Source of the DNA: CAUZEO01 sp963578625
GTDB lineage: Bacteria > Verrucomicrobiota > Kiritimatiellia > SLOV01
Assembly (NCBI GenBank): GCA_963578625.1
Contig: CAUZEO010000001.1
Span: 16,509 to 80,508, forward strand
Length of the DNA stretch: 64,000 bases
Direction of reading: 5' to 3'
Shown: in pieces, positions 8,293 to 16,983 of the stretch
Layout of the letters: each line of letters opens with the position of its first letter
Numbering within the stretch: the stretch's first letter is position 1
The notes under the pieces: model-generated
Seen by the model: only the letters and a program-made list of their open reading frames with translations
Databases searched by the model: none
Told to the model about the DNA's origin: nothing
Program-made: the position numbers and the translations under genes

Positions 8293-8768
8293 GACTTTTT
8301 GGGTGTGGGATGAAAAACAACCGCATTGGCCTGGGGATCGAACTCACGCAGGAACGTGACCCCGTCGATCTTGCAGATGATCGCGTCAGCCGTAGTGGTG
8401 ACCGTGGCGCTTCCTTTGACCAGGTCCCCGCCATATAACCTTTCCTCGTCGACTACCGATACGTGAAGGTGGATTTCCAGCTGGCCGTCCTCGCGGGTGC
8501 AGACCATGCCCTGCCCGCCGGTGAAGGCAACCGGATGAGGCACTTCGATCTGCTTGGGTCCCACCCCGGACGGACTGCTTTTGTCCGCGACCGGAACGAT
8601 CAGTTTCACGGCGTCGGCGCCGCCGATGAGAACCTCGATGGAACCGGCAGTGATTTCCTTTTCCCGGCATACTTCCAGCAGCCCTTCGGTGACATCTACC
8701 CCGGGCCGTAATCGCACCGCGATCAACTCTGATGTCCGTCCTTCTGCTACTAATGCATTCTGGTTCAT
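8289..8768 (-). CDS. PPC/DUF296 domain protein
   Basis: 159-residue protein matching the PPC (plants and prokaryotes conserved, DUF296) domain: RLRPGVDVTEGLLEVCREK, then EITAGSIEVLIGGAD, QLEIHLHVSVVDEE, and the GGDLVKGSATV segment. Bacterial PPC proteins form trimers; their biochemical role is mostly unproven, and plant versions act with AT-hooks, which are absent here. The conserved His residues in IHLHVSV could bind metal. It is coupled by 4-bp overlaps to the alcohol dehydrogenase upstream and the SDR downstream, suggesting a role in the pathway and not a global one. Confidence 0.75.
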   Translation of the reverse strand: MNQNALVAEGRTSELIAVRLRPGVDVTEGLLEVCREKEITAGSIEVLIGGADAVKLIVPVADKSSPSGVGPKQIEVPHPVAFTGGQGMVCTREDGQLEIHLHVSVVDEERLYGGDLVKGSATVTTTADAIICKIDGVTFLREFDPQANAVVFHPTPKKS

Positions 8769-9862
8769 CCTGTATTCTCCGTGGGCGGGGGGACGATCAC
8801 CGCTTTGACACCCGCTTTACGGGCCAGGACATCCTTGATGCCCTGCTCGGCGTAGGCCAACTCATAGCGGTGCGTGACAAGTTGCTCCAGGGGGTATCGA
8901 TTGCTTTCAAGCAAACGGATGGCCAGGTCAAAACCGTGCGCCTGACCCCAGCCGCCAATCACCGTTAATTCCTTTGCGGGAATCTCATCTTTGGTAATGG
9001 AGATCTGCGCATGTTCACTGTAACCGGCCAGAACAAATCGCCCGCGCCTTCGCAACATCTTAAGTCCCATCTCCACAGCGGCCGGCGCCCCCGACACCTC
9101 GATGGCAAGATCTACCCCCTCGCCGCCGGTGATCTGGCGAACCTGTTCCAATGGATCGCCATCTGCAGCGTTGATGACATGGTCCGCGCCCAGGGTGTGC
9201 GCAAGATCCAGGCGTTCGTCATCACCGCCGGCTCCGATCAGGATCACTTCAGCCCCGGCTTCCTTGGCAACGATGGTACTGCCGATTCCCTGCACCCCGG
9301 GACCGAAAATGGCAACCTTCTCCCCGGGTTGCACGTTCCCGCGTTGCTGCACCCAACGAACCGAGTTTGCCAGCACGGCGGTCAGGACCGCACGTTCCAC
9401 CGGCACATCATTGGAAACACGGTGCGTGATCGAATTGGGATGAATGCATAGATACTGGCTGTAGGCGCCCCACAAATGCGGGGGATCGGCACAGGAAAAC
9501 GAAACGCCATATTGCTTCTCATTCTCACAAAGGTTGTAGGCTCCACCGTGGCACATACGGCAGTACCCGCAGGGAATCAGCACCTCGGGCAAAAAACGGT
9601 CTCCCACCGACAGGCGGCGCCGGGATTGCGCGCGTTCGCCGATAGCCGCCACTTTCCCCACCATCTCGTGGCCCAGGATCAGCGGATAGCGCGCGTGCGG
9701 ATGCACGCCGCGGTAGGGCCCCCCGTCGCCACCGGCGCAGATGCCGCACATCTCCACTTCCATCAGCACCCAGTCCGGATCGACCGAGGGAACTTCGAAC
9801 TCCTGAACGCTTCCTTGCCCGGGTTGCTCCAATACGAATGCCTTGGAACTTCTAGCCCGCAT
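8765..9862 (-). CDS. Zinc-dependent alcohol dehydrogenase (MDR family)
   Basis: 365-residue medium-chain dehydrogenase. The catalytic zinc site is seen as MCGICAGGDGG and the LILGHEMVG motif. The structural zinc lobe PCGYCRMCHGGAYNLC has all four Cys. The Rossmann motif IFGPGVQGIGS begins the NAD-binding half. The general form matches threonine/sorbitol-dehydrogenase-like enzymes that oxidise polyols or sugar alcohols. It is the second gene of the minus-strand operon, 21 bp after the cyclase gene and overlapping the PPC gene by 4 bp. Confidence 0.9.
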   Translation of the reverse strand: MRARSSKAFVLEQPGQGSVQEFEVPSVDPDWVLMEVEMCGICAGGDGGPYRGVHPHARYPLILGHEMVGKVAAIGERAQSRRRLSVGDRFLPEVLIPCGYCRMCHGGAYNLCENEKQYGVSFSCADPPHLWGAYSQYLCIHPNSITHRVSNDVPVERAVLTAVLANSVRWVQQRGNVQPGEKVAIFGPGVQGIGSTIVAKEAGAEVILIGAGGDDERLDLAHTLGADHVINAADGDPLEQVRQITGGEGVDLAIEVSGAPAAVEMGLKMLRRRGRFVLAGYSEHAQISITKDEIPAKELTVIGGWGQAHGFDLAIRLLESNRYPLEQLVTHRYELAYAEQGIKDVLARKAGVKAVIVPPPTENTG

Positions 9863-9883
9863 CTTTCACACTTTTATTTCCCA

Positions 9884-10552
9884 TTACTCCATCGCCACCA
9901 CACGCACCGGAAACGCGTCCAATTTCTCTATCACCACGGGGAGCGCGGAGACAAAGACGCGGGTTTTCGATAACTGATCCAACCCGGTTAGATTCTCGAT
10001 CAGCGGCACGCCGGCCCGAAAAATCGTCATGTGAGCTGGTCGTTCCGAATCCTTAGGATTCTCAATGCCCATCGCGTCAGCTCCCAGCAACTTCATCCCC
10101 TCATCCACCAACCATTGCAACGGCTCCGCCGTGAAATAGGGATTGTGCATGTACCGATCGTCGCCATAGTGCCGCGACCAGCCCAGGTTGGCGAAGACGA
10201 TATCGCCTTTTCGAATTCCACCGTCCACCGCGGCGGCAGCGTCCTGCACCTGTTGCGCAGAGATCGCACTGCCCGCCGACAACCCGCGCAGGTCCAGGAT
10301 CACCGCTTCACCGACGAACGTATCAGGCGGAATGCTCGATAAGTCCAACCCGTCCTCCATGCAGTGCAAGGGGACTTCCACGTGGGTACCGATGTGATTG
10401 ACCATGTTGATGTAGTGCATGATATACCACTGACCCGGCCGCTGGATCACACCGGCGATCCGGTCAGAGTTAACCATCTCCACATCCATCCGGCGTTTTT
10501 CCTTGCCGGGGCTCAGCGGGTGCGAAAGGTCAATGATCCTTTGATATTGCAT
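9884..10552 (-). CDS. Cyclase-family hydrolase (kynurenine formamidase-like)
   Basis: 222-residue metal-dependent hydrolase of the cyclase/KynB superfamily. The starting motif RIIDLSHPLSPGK and the metal-binding segment NHIGTHVEVPLHC match the family signature HxGTHxD, but with Glu in place of the usual Asp. Members hydrolyse amides, lactones or N-formyl groups. It is the first gene of the cluster running to 562, with ATG 10552 after AAAAGGTAGC. The upstream 167 bp should hold the operon promoter. The actual substrate is unknown. Confidence 0.82.
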   Translation of the reverse strand: MQYQRIIDLSHPLSPGKEKRRMDVEMVNSDRIAGVIQRPGQWYIMHYINMVNHIGTHVEVPLHCMEDGLDLSSIPPDTFVGEAVILDLRGLSAGSAISAQQVQDAAAAVDGGIRKGDIVFANLGWSRHYGDDRYMHNPYFTAEPLQWLVDEGMKLLGADAMGIENPKDSERPAHMTIFRAGVPLIENLTGLDQLSKTRVFVSALPVVIEKLDAFPVRVVAME

Positions 10553-10724
10553 GCTACCTTTTAAGGTGTGATGTGAACCGTCACGGTCGCAGTCATGGGT
10601 CGGGCAGCAGTGTCCGTCAATTCAAAAGGATCGTTTACAACCTCAGTTCAAGGTCGACACCCAATAATTATATCGTTGAGGCTCGCAGAAAGACCACTGC
10701 GCAATCCTGAGAGGTAGGAGTTCC
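10553..10724. promoter_or_regulatory. Upstream region of the catabolic operon with a small palindrome
   Basis: Gene-free interval before the cyclase gene. It contains ACCGTCACGGT at 10577-10587, an 11-bp palindrome about 25 bp before the start codon, which could be an operator. No convincing -35/-10 pair can be read. The right end abuts the DUF4091 remnant. Confidence 0.25.
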
Positions 10725-11302
10725 ATTAGAACCTGTCTGTATTGGCTATTCATACCGGCGGTTGGGGTCCCGATGAGCTTGGCCGATTCGCCGGTGCCGG
10801 AGATCCTGGCCGTGGATTTCGGTTACTGCCATCCGAGCCCGGAAGGCCTGGAGCTGTGGTGGTGTGAAGGCACGTACAAAGTGGGCCGTGAGAGGCCCCA
10901 CGCCATTCGCAACCCACCTGGACGACGGCCATGGCCATCTCCCCGAATGCACATGCCTTCGGCAATGGAGACGGACTGCTGCTCTATCCGCCGTCCCGCG
11001 GCGTCCCGGACGATCCGATTATCGCGGGACCCATCAACTCCATTCGATGGGAAAACATCCGGGAAGGCTTGGAGGACAAGGAGTATTTCTGGCTGTTGGA
11101 ACGCCAATTGGAACAGGTTCGGACACCGGCCCCTCTTGACGACAACGCCAAGGAGGCAATCCGCGAAGGAGAGGCGGCACTGGACTCTGTCAACAGGCTC
11201 GTTCGGAGCTTGATCGACTACGAGACCGATCCCGGGAAACTCTACGCAGCACGCTCACTACTGGCGCATGCCATCGAAAATCTTTCCTTCATCTCGAATT
11301 GA
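10725..11302 (+). pseudogene. DUF4091 hydrolase remnant with large internal deletion
   Basis: The 5' part encodes VPMSLADSPVPEILAVDFGY and ends near KVGRER, matching residues about 20-65 of the intact DUF4091 protein at 54003-55856. The next bases correspond to its C-terminal 130 residues (GNGDGLLLYPP, SIRWENIREGLEDKEYFW), so roughly 400 codons are missing. The two parts are also in different frames. At the expected start there is ATT (10725) six bases after AGGAG, so the start codon appears lost. The C-terminal frame alone is open from 10931 to 11302, but it would lack the barrel and its DEP motif. Confidence 0.75.
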
Positions 11303-11354
11303 TATTACCACTGTCGACGCCGTTAATGGCCTTGAATCCCACAGGAGATTTTAC

Positions 11355-11938
11355 GTGAAACGATTTTTGCCCACAGGTCTGCTTATCGGATTCGCCTCTT
11401 CGGTTCTCGCCGCGAACCCGCTCGACGATGACCTGCGGTCGGTCGCCGACTTTGGCGCGGCAGGAGATGGGAAGGCGGACGATACGAAAGCGCTCCAGGC
11501 GGCCATCGATGCCATTCCGGCCGCCGGCGGCATCGTCTTTCTCCCCGTCGGCATCTACCGAACGACCGCGCCGATCCGGCTGCGGCCGCAGTTGCGGTTG
11601 ATGGGGGCCACGCGAAGATCATGGGGTTCCGCACCGGGATCCGGGACCGCGGCGCGGGCATGAATGTGATCCAGGGCAACATGATCGACACGCAGGAGAA
11701 GGAAGGAATCGGGATCGACATGCATCCGGCGGAAGGGGCCCGTCCCAGCGTGGTCTCCGCCAACGTGATCGTGGCCGTCCGCGCCGGAATCCTCCGCCGC
11801 GAAAACGACCGCAACATTTATACCGGAAACGCCATGACGGACATGGAAGCTGGAAAGGGGCACCAATGAAATCCGGGACCTCTGGACCGGCAACAGCGTC
11901 GCGTTCCTCATCGGCTCCAGCCTCGTGTGTATTCCTTG
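11355..11938 (+). pseudogene. Pectate-lyase-superfamily protein remnant
   Basis: A GTG start at 11355 (VKRFLPTGLLIGFASSVLA, a signal peptide) leads into VADFGAAGDGKADDTKALQ, the hallmark N-terminus of Pectate_lyase_3 / parallel beta-helix proteins. The frame breaks at about 11615, where the matching sequence jumps to another frame (NVIQGNMIDTQEKEGIGID, then AMTDMEAGKGHQ) and then to a third (IRDLWTGNSVAFLIGS). Much of the beta-helix is missing. It is broken by deletions and frameshifts; the original product was probably a secreted polysaccharide lyase or hydrolase. Confidence 0.7.
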
Positions 11939-11939
11939 A

Positions 11940-12196
11940 AATTAAGCAAACTTCAGAAAAGCTTCCTCGCACGTCAGCTCGTAAATCCGCACGTCCGTCG
12001 CCGGCAGGGCGGCGAGGAGCTTGACTCAATCACGGATCCAATGGTCTCCTGCACCACCTTCAAAAAATTCACAGGCGGAAACGGCCGGCCCCGGATGAAG
12101 TCGTTGCGGTAGCTCATGCCCCAGGGCAAGTCGTCGCGCTTGTGCCAAACATAGTCCGGCCGCTTGTCATTCGCCCAGAATACCGGCGTGACGTGG
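11940..12196 (-). pseudogene. Remnant of the 735-residue family
   Basis: Read on the minus strand this matches the 3' end of the 735-residue family gene. One piece corresponds to the last 25 residues (PATDVRIYELTCEEAFLKFA). After a deletion, another corresponds to the VTPVFWAN...RPDYVWHK...NDFIRGRPFPPVNFLK segment. The start, barrel and most of the beta-sandwich are absent. It faces the opposite way to the two remnants before it. It is a fourth, dead copy of the family. Confidence 0.75.
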
Positions 12197-12205
12197 GGTT
12201 TACTC

Positions 12206-12238
12206 CGCGTCTGTGGGCGCGGACTTCAGTCCGCAGTG
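12206..12238. repeat. Short palindromic repeat, inverse copy at 36621
   Basis: Contains the hairpin GCGGACTTCAGTCCGC (12219-12234). The 33-bp segment is the reverse complement of 36621-36653 apart from two bases. At the second site it forms one end of a much larger inverted repeat. Confidence 0.6.
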
Positions 12239-12345
12239 AGCAAAAAAAGAGGCGGGTCACAAACCCGTGCAGTAGTCGTGCCCGCCGACCCCGAAGGGTT
12301 GAGGCCCAGGAGCGCGATCATGGGGGAATGTTAACTTGCGAAGGT

Positions 12346-13026
12346 TCAGTATAGAAGCTCGTCCATGTTATCCGCAGTGTAGACTTGGTAGATGGCGTCG
12401 AATTCTTCGTACAGGTTCGCAAATTCTATGTCCGGATCATCAGGCGCATCCTGGCGTGTAAAAATGGCCATCTCTATTACGCCTTGGCGCAGCAGCGCCG
12501 TAGGTCTGAACATCGGATCAAAGAATCGGGGAATAATAATCGGGGGGACAGACTCCGGTATGGAATTCAGTATCGCGAGATCGGCCATGGGCGCACCCAC
12601 GAGGGAAACGATTGCAGCAACATCCGGATTCGCTTCTCCAATCCTGATGTAATCGTCGACGGTCATTCTGCTCTCAGCCACCATAGGCACGCCACGCTCT
12701 TGTGTGTCCCCCTGAAGCGTCTCCGACGCCACAATGTGTATGCCGGATTCCTTCAATGCCATTTCGAATACTTTGTCATGCTGCACGAACGTATCCTCGA
12801 CGGTTTTCTTGTCATGTATAAGCAGAACGACGCGCGCGCCTTGACCAAGATATTCGCCCGTCTTTTCTGCAGCGATGCGCCCGAACTCCACAAACCTGTC
12901 GTCGAACACCTTGGCGCTCTGTTGCGACCCCGATTTCAGGATCGAAATCAGACTGATGATGATGATCAGGATTGCGATGACGACGACAATCGGGGCCTTC
13001 TCTGTACTCATCTTAGACCATGGCAT
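12346..13026 (-). CDS. Membrane-anchored protein of unknown function
   Basis: 226 residues with one N-terminal hydrophobic helix at about residues 12-30 (IVVVIAILIIIISLISIL), so a signal anchor with the rest outside the membrane. The soluble part has alternating beta/alpha character (GARVVLLIHD, GIHIVASETL, DVAAIVSLVGAP) reminiscent of a Rossmann or periplasmic-binding lobe, but no motif I can name. Start ATG 13026 has GGAG ten bases upstream. It stands alone between decayed genes and has no obvious operon partner. Function unknown. Confidence 0.65.
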   Translation of the reverse strand: MPWSKMSTEKAPIVVVIAILIIIISLISILKSGSQQSAKVFDDRFVEFGRIAAEKTGEYLGQGARVVLLIHDKKTVEDTFVQHDKVFEMALKESGIHIVASETLQGDTQERGVPMVAESRMTVDDYIRIGEANPDVAAIVSLVGAPMADLAILNSIPESVPPIIIPRFFDPMFRPTALLRQGVIEMAIFTRQDAPDDPDIEFANLYEEFDAIYQVYTADNMDELLY

Positions 13027-13173
13027 TTTGATTCATCTCCATTTTGCTGTGTAGCCGCACCGTCCAAGTAACGCATAGCAGGGCCTCCAGGCGATAAGCA
13101 AGCACGTTCCACGCACCGTCAAGCTCATGGGGGCACGGTCTTTCCCTTTGCTGGTCGACCAGCTTATCCTCGG

Positions 13174-13728
13174 TTGGGTTATGGGCCGCGGCTTGTGACT
13201 GCTTGGACTCTTATGGCAGTGGCGATCGGATGGGCGCCGTTCGCGTACGGCGCAGGGAGCAATACGGTCGGGCGTATCTGCAGCACGACCAATGTTTCGC
13301 CCGGCTATACGCTGTTTTCCACCTTGCGGTACACCAACACCTATCTCGTCGACATGGAGGGAGATATTGTCCACTTGTGGCGCTCCGGTTTTCCCGCGGG
13401 CAACACGCATTACCTCCGCGAGAACGGCAACCTGGTGCGGGCCGCCGATCCGGGAAGCACCCATTTTGTCATCTGCGGCGATGCCGGCGCGGTGCAGGAG
13501 TTCGCCTGGGAGGGGAATTTGCTGTGGGAATTCCACTACAACGACGAGAACGTTCGCGCCCACCATGACATCGCGCTGCTGCCCAACAGCAACATCCTGA
13601 TGATTGCCTGGGAACGGAAATCGAACGCAACAAGCCATCGGCACCCTGACTCATTTTACCGACACGGATCCCGTACGTGCCAACCAGAGCCCACCCTTCT
13701 ACCAGGTCGTCGCGAGGCCGTGACCTGA
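13174..13728 (+). pseudogene. Arylsulfotransferase remnant, internally deleted
   Basis: The first 145 residues (signal-like AVAIGWAPFAYG, then SNTVGRICSTTNVSPGYTLF and RAHHDIALLPNSNILMIAWE) align with the N-terminus of the intact arylsulfotransferase that begins at 13813. The reading then jumps, in another frame, to its last 25 residues (LTHFTDTDPVRANQ, ending QVVARP and a stop at 13723). About 370 codons are deleted. It is a dead tandem paralogue directly before the intact gene. Confidence 0.75.
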
Positions 13729-13812
13729 GTATAAGCCTTTGTGGGCCGGGAGGGAGGGGTCTCCAAGAGAGCATCCATTGTGAAATTTGCAAGAGTCGTG
13801 TAGAATAAATGG

Positions 13813-15498
13813 ATGATAGTATCCTGTCTTGGACCTTCCTGCCGGGACGAGGTGCCGCACAAGGTGCCGTGTCCGCTCCCATCTGGCCGTCGTCTTTCTT
13901 GTCACCCTTTCCGGAACAGGTGCCGGCGATTGTTGGCGTGGATGGCTACGGCGACCGCCGCCGCACTCGCGCTGTCGACGCCTGCCAACGGTGGCGGTGT
14001 CAACACCGTCGGCCTCATATCCAGTACGCCCGACGCCTCGCCCGGGTACACGCTATTCACTTGCCTTGTCTATAACGATGCATACCTAGTCAATGTAGAA
14101 GGACAAATCGTTCACTCTTGGCGAAGCCCATACGCTTTTTCCTTGGCGCCGTATCTCAAGGAGAACGGCAACATGCTCAAATATTCCCTCCGGGCGCCCA
14201 TGCAGGAATTTGACTGGGACGGAAATCTGCTCTGGGAGTATCACTATGAGAGTGCAAGCGTTACCATGCATCACGACATCGCGATTCTCCCCAACGGCAA
14301 CATCCTGGTGATCGCCGACGAGACAAAGTCAAACGCCGAGGCGATCGCGACAGGTCGAAGGCCCATTTTTTCAAGTGCCGTCGATGCACTGCATGTTGTC
14401 GAATTGATGCCGGTCGGTTCGAACAGTGCAACCATCGTCTGGGAATGGCACATCTGGGATCACCTGATTCAGGACTTCGATACGAACCAGGCGAACTTCG
14501 GCGTGGTGGCGGATCATCCCGAACGGGTCGACATCAACTTCGGTGAGCTCAATTATCAAGATTGGCTCCATGCCAATTCCATTGATTATAACGAATCATA
14601 CGATCAAATCATCTTGAGTATTCGTACCTTCAGCGAGTTCTGGGTTATCGATCACAGCACGACCACGGCGGAGGCCGCAGGACACACCGGAGGCAACAGC
14701 GGGAAGGGAGGCGACCTGCTGTACCGGTGGGGAAATCCCCTGGCGTATGACCGCGGGGCACAGGCGGATCAAAAGTTGTTTAAACAGCATGACGCGCAAT
14801 GGATCCCGCAGGGGAAGCCCGGCGCCGGAAATATTCTGGTGTTTAATAACGGCGCCGGCCGCCCGGGTGGCCACAGCTCAGTCGAAGAAATCGCCCCCCC
14901 GGTAGACGGGAACGGGTGGTACACCAACCCGCTGCCGGGCGCCGCGTTTGGACCGGCAGCGCCGGTGTGGAGCTACACCGCCACCCCGCCGGGGAGCCTG
15001 TTCAGTTTTACTTTATCAGGAGCCGATCGCCAACCCAACGGGAATACCCTCATCTGCGATGGGGATGCGGGAACCTTTCTGGAAGTGACCATGAACGGCG
15101 AGCTGGTGTGGCATTATGTCAGTCCAGTCAACGGGTCGGGACCGATGCCCCAGGGCTCGCATCTCGTGGAGAGTAGCACGTTCAGAGCCGATCGCTATCC
15201 GCCGGACTTTCCGGCATTTGCAGGGCGGGATCTTACCCCGAACGGTACCCTGGAATGGGACGCTTCCGACGCATTCCAGTTTCAACAGGTCGGCCGAACG
15301 GCATCCGAAGTGAATTTGTCCTGGGCAAGTCTACCGGAGTCGACGTATCAGGTACAATACGCGCTGTCGCTGGAAACCCCCGGGTGGACGACCATCTCCA
15401 CGCAGACCGCCATCGGCACACGGACTCATTTCACGGACACCGATCCCCTTCGCATCAACCAGGCCGTGTCCTGCTATAGGGTGCTCGAATCACCATGA
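13813..15498 (+). CDS. Secreted arylsulfotransferase (ASST-like)
   Basis: 561 residues as an open frame. A hydrophobic stretch about residues 40-56 (LLAWMATATAAALALS) acts as a signal peptide, so the true start may be the ATG at 13942 or just upstream of it. The body has the ASST pattern: GYTLF, DAYLVNVEGQIVHSWR, LLWEYHY, MHHDIAILPNGNILVIA, and later NGNTLICDGDAGTFLEV, repeated blades of a beta-propeller. Bacterial ASSTs move sulfate between phenolic donors and acceptors outside the cytoplasm. The last 65 residues form a separate beta-sandwich-like domain (YQVQYALSLETPGW, HFTDTDPLRINQ). Sulfation or desulfation of the target polysaccharide is speculative. Confidence 0.8.
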   Translation: MIVSCLGPSCRDEVPHKVPCPLPSGRRLSCHPFRNRCRRLLAWMATATAAALALSTPANGGGVNTVGLISSTPDASPGYTLFTCLVYNDAYLVNVEGQIVHSWRSPYAFSLAPYLKENGNMLKYSLRAPMQEFDWDGNLLWEYHYESASVTMHHDIAILPNGNILVIADETKSNAEAIATGRRPIFSSAVDALHVVELMPVGSNSATIVWEWHIWDHLIQDFDTNQANFGVVADHPERVDINFGELNYQDWLHANSIDYNESYDQIILSIRTFSEFWVIDHSTTTAEAAGHTGGNSGKGGDLLYRWGNPLAYDRGAQADQKLFKQHDAQWIPQGKPGAGNILVFNNGAGRPGGHSSVEEIAPPVDGNGWYTNPLPGAAFGPAAPVWSYTATPPGSLFSFTLSGADRQPNGNTLICDGDAGTFLEVTMNGELVWHYVSPVNGSGPMPQGSHLVESSTFRADRYPPDFPAFAGRDLTPNGTLEWDASDAFQFQQVGRTASEVNLSWASLPESTYQVQYALSLETPGWTTISTQTAIGTRTHFTDTDPLRINQAVSCYRVLESP

Positions 15499-15519
15499 CC
15501 CGCCTTGGTTCACGACAAA

Positions 15520-15552
15520 AAGCGGGGCGGGTCTCTTGGACCCGCCCCGCTT
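15520..15552 (-). terminator. Rho-independent terminator of LamG gene 1
   Basis: A perfect 14-bp GC-rich stem (AAGCGGGGCGGGTC and its complement) with a 5-base loop. On the minus strand it is followed by a T-run (CTTTTTGTCG), and it lies 26 bp after the stop of the LamG gene. It is also 22 bp past the arylsulfotransferase stop, so it may serve both convergent genes. Confidence 0.85.
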
Positions 15553-15578
15553 GAAGTTCAATTTCTGTGTAAGGTTAC

Positions 15579-16472
15579 TTACCGTCGGCGACGAATCGCG
15601 AGGAGCAATCCGCCAAGGCCTAACAGGGCCAGGGTCCCGGGTTCGGGAATACTCATGTAAGTCTGAACCTCGCTCTGAGTCAGGAGACCGTCGAAGACCC
15701 TCAGTTCATCAATTTTGCCGAGGAATCCGCGGCCGGCGCCGGTGTGGGCATCGTGTCCACCGACTACGAAGTTTCCGCCCCAGTCTTGATCTATCCCTCC
15801 AAATCCCTGGGTGTCCTCCAGTACACCATTCACGTAGAGATGTTTTTCGTCCGAATCACTGTCCCACGTGGCTGCAACGTGAACCCATTCCTCCACGGCA
15901 AGTAGTCCGGATCCGCGGGCGGAGGCGACGTCACCGGCGGCTCTCAATTCAACACGCATGCCCGTATAGTTATGCTGATTGTGCACGACGTAATTGAACG
16001 GATCGTTCCCCTTGACGACAATCCAGTTGGCATTATCCGGGTTGTTGAGGGCGTTATCGTTACCGTATCCAGTACCGTCACCGTCGGTACCCCCGTCTTG
16101 CCTCATCCAGAACATGATTGATCCGCGGTTAGCCAACGCAAACGACGCATCATCTCCGAAGTACACGACGTCGCCAGTCGGACCTATAGGCATCCGGTCT
16201 CTCCGGGTCCCATGCACGGGAGGATCGTCGGCGATGCCGTCACCTCGTACGCCGTGGAACTGGAGGCCGCCCCCGCTATGTCCTGTGGTCCAGTCCGAGT
16301 CGCTCTTCATGAACGAGAACTCCCCATGCTGAGGATTGGTGGCCACCTGGTCGAAGACGTTCGTTCCCGAGCCTTCGTTGAAGTTGTAATAGTGAGTCAT
16401 GGTCACGCCACCCGCCTGGGCTATTCCTGCCGCGGCGAGAAACATAACGGTTACCGTTAGCATTTTCTTCAT
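15579..16472 (-). CDS. LamG-domain surface protein with PEP-CTERM tail
   Basis: 297 residues. The signal peptide is MKKMLTVTVMFLAAAGIAQA. The concanavalin-A/LamG fold follows (MTHYYNFNEGSGTNVFDQV at the start, WVHVAATWDSDSDEKHLYV and GFLGKIDELRVFDGLL near the end). The C-terminus is a complete PEP-CTERM signal: IPEPG, a hydrophobic helix LALLGLGGLLLA, then IRRRR. PEP-CTERM proteins are processed by an exosortase and are usually exported to the surface or exopolymer. It is a paralogue of the two LamG genes to its right and the only one that keeps the sorting tail. Carbohydrate binding is plausible. Confidence 0.85.
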   Translation of the reverse strand: MKKMLTVTVMFLAAAGIAQAGGVTMTHYYNFNEGSGTNVFDQVATNPQHGEFSFMKSDSDWTTGHSGGGLQFHGVRGDGIADDPPVHGTRRDRMPIGPTGDVVYFGDDASFALANRGSIMFWMRQDGGTDGDGTGYGNDNALNNPDNANWIVVKGNDPFNYVVHNQHNYTGMRVELRAAGDVASARGSGLLAVEEWVHVAATWDSDSDEKHLYVNGVLEDTQGFGGIDQDWGGNFVVGGHDAHTGAGRGFLGKIDELRVFDGLLTQSEVQTYMSIPEPGTLALLGLGGLLLAIRRRR

Positions 16473-16983
16473 TTTGCCAGTCTCTCCTTACTTTTTGCTA
16501 CTTTTCGCCTGTTGGCGACAAACCACGCCTTAACTTCCTTCTCCGCACTACTTTACTACTTGCTTCACCATCTTCTGACTCCCCCTAGTCCTTATCTATA
16601 ATTTCACGACGGTAACCTGTCCGAATTTCCCTGTTCCGTCAAGACCTTATCTTTTTTTTTTTGCAACCAGTCATCTTGGCACTTATTAACAGCCAAGCTG
16701 TCAGCAACCTGTCAATAACCTCTCAGAAATGCCCCTTTTTCGTTAAAATCTTATCGTCTTTTTTTACTATCAGGGGGTTGAGGGGGGCAGGGAGCGAAAA
16801 AATCCTTGACTCATCGCAGGGTGTTTGGCCTAACGGAAGCTTCAAAACCGCCCTGTAGTAGAGGGTATCCTCGCCCGGACTGGGGGGGGGCCTTTCGTTC
16901 AAGAAAGGCCCTGATCATCATAATGCCGGAATTTCCGTGAATATTTTGATTTCCGCTAAATGGAAGTGCATACACGGCCGCGT
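16473..16983. other. Gene-free upstream region of LamG gene 1
   Basis: No convincing gene. It has two T-tracts on the plus strand (11 T near 16652-16662 and 7 T near 16759-16766), each preceded by a CTTATC motif, suggesting an internal duplication. A run of nine G at about 16882-16890 abuts a hairpin GGGCCTTTC/GAAAGGCCC at 16888-16911. It should contain the promoter of the LamG gene at 15579-16472. The short open frame at 16661-16858 has no family features. Confidence 0.4.

Noticed and set aside
16661..16858. 65-residue open frame in the LamG upstream region
   Set aside because: No ribosome-binding site, no homology features, and it spans poly-T tracts.
16888..16911. Hairpin GGGCCTTTC/GAAAGGCCC as a terminator
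   Set aside because: No T-run follows on either strand and no gene ends nearby, so it is only mentioned within the gene-free interval.
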